Assembly: GCA_029005135.1 (NCBI GenBank)
Contig: JAQXFO010000081.1
Location: forward strand, 1-64,000
DNA length: 64,000 nucleotides
Source: Lachnospiraceae bacterium
Lineage (GTDB): Bacteria > Bacillota > Clostridia > Lachnospirales > Lachnospiraceae
Reading direction: 5' to 3'
Shown: positions 63,907 to 64,000 of the stretch, one piece after another
Position numbering within the stretch: the stretch's first letter is position 1
Layout of the letters: each line of letters begins with the position of its first letter
The notes under the pieces: model-generated
What the model was told of the DNA's origin: nothing
Databases searched by the model: none
The model's input: only the letters and a program-made list of their open reading frames with translations
Program-made: the position numbers and the translations under genes

Positions 63907-64000
63907 TCAGCCGGCCAGCCGGCTGAGACCGTAAAGCAGAAGCATATGAACGGGATAGAAGAGATAGAAGAACCATCGGTTCTGTCGGCCCCGGCAGCCG
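63907..64000 (-). CDS. TraX-family membrane protein, C-terminal end (partial)
   Basis: Reading the minus strand from the right edge gives 30 residues and a stop at 63907-63909: a basic segment, then RWFFYLFYPVHMLLLYG and a short tail. The W-F-F-Y-x-F-Y-P-x-H-x-L-L-L pattern is the closing membrane helix of TraX-like proteins (acetyltransferase-type integral membrane proteins). Too short for certainty. It converges on the LbH gene with only 44 bases between stops. Confidence 0.55.
   Translation of the reverse strand, partial: GCRGRQNRWFFYLFYPVHMLLLYGLSRLAG

Noticed and set aside
1..64000. CRISPR arrays, IS elements, rRNA and tRNA genes
   Set aside because: No spaced direct repeats, transposase-like ORFs, rRNA segments or tRNA cloverleaf were seen, other than the tRNA-like part of tmRNA.

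Overview
The window looks like a chromosomal segment of a low-to-mid GC Gram-positive (Clostridia, most like Lachnospiraceae). By eye GC is in the 50s percent, high for that group. The evidence is gene order (rimP-nusA-ylxR-ylxQ-infB-rbfA-nrnA-truB-ribF-rpsO-pnp; asp23-nusB-xseAB-tlyA-nadK-argR-recN; gap-pgk-tpiA; secG-smpB-ssrA), Gram-positive sigma-A promoters, a Gram-positive LexA box at recA, RNase Y and PrfC, and a cell-surface protein with three CWB2 repeats. Nearly every gene is intact, and most lie on the + strand in tight, often overlapping runs. I saw no rRNA, tRNA, IS element, prophage or CRISPR array. The phylum and family placement is inference, not a search result.

Layout. 1-1.8 kb: the 5' part of a WYL regulator (minus strand, cut by the edge) and an FSA-type aldolase. 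1.8-6.1 kb: type IIA topoisomerase pair, topo IV-like. 6.1-17.9 kb: the translation/RNA super-operon from rimP to pnp, then a dUTPase, closed by a strong bidirectional terminator facing a convergent DUF1292 gene. 18.4-21.9 kb: a glycogen-debranching-like GH13 protein that has lost its catalytic residues, a DUF5662 protein and an aminotransferase, packed as one unit. 22-27 kb: ftsW-like, acpP, gltX, prfC. 26.6-32.9 kb: asp23, nusB, xseAB, tlyA, nadK, argR, recN. 33-36.8 kb: glgA, a flavodoxin-family oxidoreductase, and recA (SOS box) with recX. 36.8-39.7 kb: rny and a XerD-type recombinase in a more AT-rich patch. 39.8-42.8 kb: cysteine desulfurase, mnmA, PHP histidinol phosphatase. 42.9-48.6 kb: gap, pgk, tpiA, hom, secG, smpB, tmRNA.

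48.6-54.2 kb is the most lineage-specific part: a 1062-residue secreted papain-type protease with CWB2 anchors, preceded by a possible 20-codon leader ORF and followed by an OmpR/histidine-kinase pair. 54.2-61.2 kb: hisH-hisF, ung, a MurJ/SpoVB-type flippase, queH, argH and asd. 61.2-64 kb: topoisomerase III, a left-handed beta-helix GlmU-like protein and, at the right edge on the minus strand, the C-terminus of a TraX-family membrane protein.

The main points to follow up are the pseudo-catalytic GH13 and its fixed neighbours, the apparent CTG start of ung inside a CTGA overlap with hisF, the CWB2 protease locus, and the absent partners in conserved neighbourhoods: no spoIVB-spo0A after recN, no ispA/dxs between xseB and tlyA, no rnr between secG and smpB. 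The missing sporulation genes would fit a lineage that does not form spores. I found no convincing wholly new system; most of the window is well-understood core genome.
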